A stretch of 64,000 nucleotides of DNA, taken from positions 62,001 to 126,000 of the forward strand of contig CAYLMK010000002.1 of assembly GCA_964384945.1 (NCBI GenBank). The letters run 5' to 3'. Below the pieces are notes generated by a model. That model did not search any database and had not been told where the DNA came from. It saw only the letters and a list, made by a program, of their open reading frames with translations. The position numbers were made by a program, and so were the translations under genes. Shown one piece after another: positions 62,613-64,000 of this stretch (position 1 is the stretch's first letter; each line of letters starts with the position of its first letter). Origin of the DNA: S015-6 sp964384945 (lineage in GTDB: Bacteria; Desulfobacterota; DSWW01).

Positions 62613-62641
62613 TTGCCCTGACGGCAACGATCTGCTAGCAT
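62613..62641 (+). promoter_or_regulatory. Promoter of the cyclic-nucleotide-binding gene
   Basis: TTGCCC (-35) and TAGCAT (-10) are exactly 17 nt apart, with extended -10 TG (TGCTAGCAT). Predicted start near 62648, about 90 nt before the ATG at 62739. Same layout as the promoters at 45901 and 16809. Confidence 0.45.
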
Positions 62642-62738
62642 ACCCTTGCAGTGGCTCCCCGCACGGCTCTGCCCGTTTCACGGTTGTGCGGGATTCGTAT
62701 TCCCTGCCTTCCCGCTTTTTCTCTGGAGGCCCCGCGTC

Positions 62739-63250
62739 ATGAAGCCCTTCGGACTGTCTCAAATGAAGATTCTCGAGGGAATGACGCCGGATGAGATCGA
62801 GTCGATCCGGCGGTTCTGCGAGGAGGTGTTCTATCCGTTCGACACCCTGCTCGCCTTTGACGGCGAGGAGGCGAAGTACGTCTTCCTGCTGCGGAAGGGG
62901 AGAACCGAGCTTGTGGCCCGGCACCCGAAGACCGGTCAGAAGATCGTGATCGCCAAGAAGGAGCCCGGCGAGACCATGGGGTTTTCCTCCCTGATCCAGC
63001 CCTATCAGATGGATTTCACGATCCGCTGCCTGGAAGACTGTCATCTCTACCGGATCCCCGGGCCCGTCTTGTCCAGGAATTCCGGCGGAACCCGAAGCTC
63101 TTCGAGAAGGTTCGGCACCGCATCGCGAAGCACGTCTTCCCGAATCTGGAGAAGGCCCTGGAGAGATTGCAGGAACAGGACCAGGGGAGCTGGTACCCTC
63201 AGGAGGAGGATCTGGGGCCCTCGGGGACGAAAGAAGGAGACATCCTGTAG
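62739..63250 (+). pseudogene. Cyclic-nucleotide-binding (CRP-like effector) protein with a frameshift
   Basis: The first 109 codons encode a cNMP-binding beta-barrel: MKPFGLSQMKILEGMTPDEI, VFYPFDTLLAFDGEEAKYVF, GRTELVARHP, EPGETMGFSSLIQPYQMDF, CLEDCHLYRIPG. At 63056-63065 (CCCCGGGCCC) the sensible reading moves to another frame (ARLVQEFRRNPKLFEKVRHR...TKEGDIL, stop TAG 63248-63250), as if one G were missing. Without correction the first frame stays open through 63342 and into the next gene. So this is either a one-base sequencing or assembly error or a real frameshift. No DNA-binding domain is present; proteins like this act as stand-alone cNMP sensors. GGAGG lies 11 nt before the ATG. Confidence 0.72.
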
Positions 63251-63341
63251 CCATACGCGAGCCCAGGCAACGTGGACGCTCAAGCGGACGAAGGAATGCG
63301 AAGGACCGGATCGGGTCGGAAGCGAACAAGAAGGAGACACC

Positions 63342-64000
63342 ATGGGCACGTACCTGAGGAAGCAGGCTGACTTCGTAGTCGTCGGATCCGGGCCGGGAGG
63401 CGCTACGGCGGCCCGCCAGTTGGCGGAGGCGGGCAAGAAGGTCCTCCTTCTCGAGCGCGGCAAGGATCATCGCGGCACATGGTATTACGGCACCCACCTC
63501 GGCTGCCTGCTTTACTGCGACAAGATGGGCATGCTGATGACCCAGGAAGGCCTTCAGATCGTTCGCGGCATCATGACCGGAGGCTCGACGAACCTGTTCT
63601 GCGGATGTGCCTCTCCCCCGCCTTCCTGGCTCAAGAACCGTTACAAGATCAACCTCGATTCCTTTGTCCGGCAGACCGTCGAGGAGCTCGAGATCGCCCC
63701 CCTGCCGCGAGCGCTCTGGGGGCGGGCGACCCAGCGGGTCGAGGAGGCGGCGCGGGAGCTGGGCTACGCATGGGAGCCGCAGCCCAAGTTCATGAAGGTC
63801 AGCCGCGGCGAGCCGTTCGATTGCGGGGCCAAGTGCATGCTCGGCTGCCGCTGCGGGGCCAAGTGGACGGCGGCTGAATACGTGGACCAGGCGGTCCAAG
63901 CCGGATGCGAGATCCTCGAGGGGATGACCGTTACCGAGGTCCTCGTGAGCGGCGGGAAGGCGCAAGGGGTTGTGGCCAAGGTGTCCGGGGGCAAAGGCGT
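63342..64000 (+). CDS. GMC-type FAD oxidoreductase, C-terminus beyond the window
   Basis: The first 219 residues of a flavin oxidoreductase. The FAD motif is VVVGSGPGGATAARQLAEAGKKVLLLERG, the classic GxGxxG plus Glu. GIMTGGSTNLFCG corresponds to the GMC signature region. A Cys-rich segment follows (FDCGAKCMLGCRCGAKW), as in the GMC subgroup found in anaerobic proteobacteria, where it may hold a metal or iron-sulfur cluster. GAAGGAGACACC precedes the ATG. It follows the cNMP-binding gene by 91 nt and is in the same frame as that gene's first part. The substrate is unknown. Confidence 0.85.
   Translation, partial: MGTYLRKQADFVVVGSGPGGATAARQLAEAGKKVLLLERGKDHRGTWYYGTHLGCLLYCDKMGMLMTQEGLQIVRGIMTGGSTNLFCGCASPPPSWLKNRYKINLDSFVRQTVEELEIAPLPRALWGRATQRVEEAARELGYAWEPQPKFMKVSRGEPFDCGAKCMLGCRCGAKWTAAEYVDQAVQAGCEILEGMTVTEVLVSGGKAQGVVAKVSGGKG

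Overview
The window is high-GC, Gram-negative bacterial DNA. Sec and Tat signal peptides, a periplasmic [NiFe] hydrogenase next to a multihaem cytochrome c, DUF3786 and DUF6178 proteins and PUFA-synthase-type acyl carrier motifs together suggest a Desulfobacterota (deltaproteobacterial) anaerobe. That placement is inference from gene content; no rRNA or other phylogenetic marker is present. No tRNA, rRNA, CRISPR array or replication origin was seen.

Layout. (1) 1-3344, minus strand: hydrogenase operon (small subunit, short large subunit, tetrahaem cytochrome, truncated Tat-exported protein) with a good promoter. (2) 3453-5436: HAD phosphatase and a methyltransferase. (3) About 5.4-11.1 kb: a more A/T-rich island with a TolB-like propeller protein, a Tat-exported phosphodiesterase-fold protein, an IS630-type transposase relic and a P-type ATPase relic. 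(4) 11.1-16.4 kb: a large exported repeat protein whose 3' end holds five tandem ~120-codon units, some identical in DNA. (5) 16.9-45.9 kb: one long plus-strand set of tightly packed or overlapping genes, continuing to 49.7 kb after an internal promoter. This is a secondary-lipid/polyketide locus. It has a 2797-residue ER-ER-KS-AT-ACP-KR-DH megasynthase, a separate KS, an AT-ACP-DH-(degenerate PPTase) protein, two free ACPs, a fatty-acyl-AMP ligase, two SDRs, a methyltransferase, two glycosyltransferases, a radical SAM/SPASM-like enzyme, three alpha/beta hydrolases, two alkaline-phosphatase-superfamily enzymes, an NTF2-like protein, a lipoprotein and a GPH-type transporter. (6) 49.7-63.3 kb: a signalling-rich stretch with a GGDEF-AAA-HEAT protein, a zinc-ribbon adenylate cyclase-AAA-TPR protein flanked by 130-bp direct repeats, a histidine-kinase relic, DUF3786 and DUF6178 proteins, a beta-helix protein and a frameshifted cyclic-nucleotide-binding protein. 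(7) 63.3 kb to the end: start of a GMC-type flavin oxidoreductase.

Proposed working of the main locus (inference): the acyl-AMP ligase activates a fatty acid and loads a free ACP. The megasynthase and its split partner extend and reduce the chain as PUFA and heterocyst-glycolipid synthases do. SDRs, the methyltransferase and the radical SAM enzyme tailor it, the glycosyltransferases and phosphoesterase-fold enzymes build or trim a head group, and the transporter and exported proteins handle the product or its precursors. Product structure cannot be read from the sequence.
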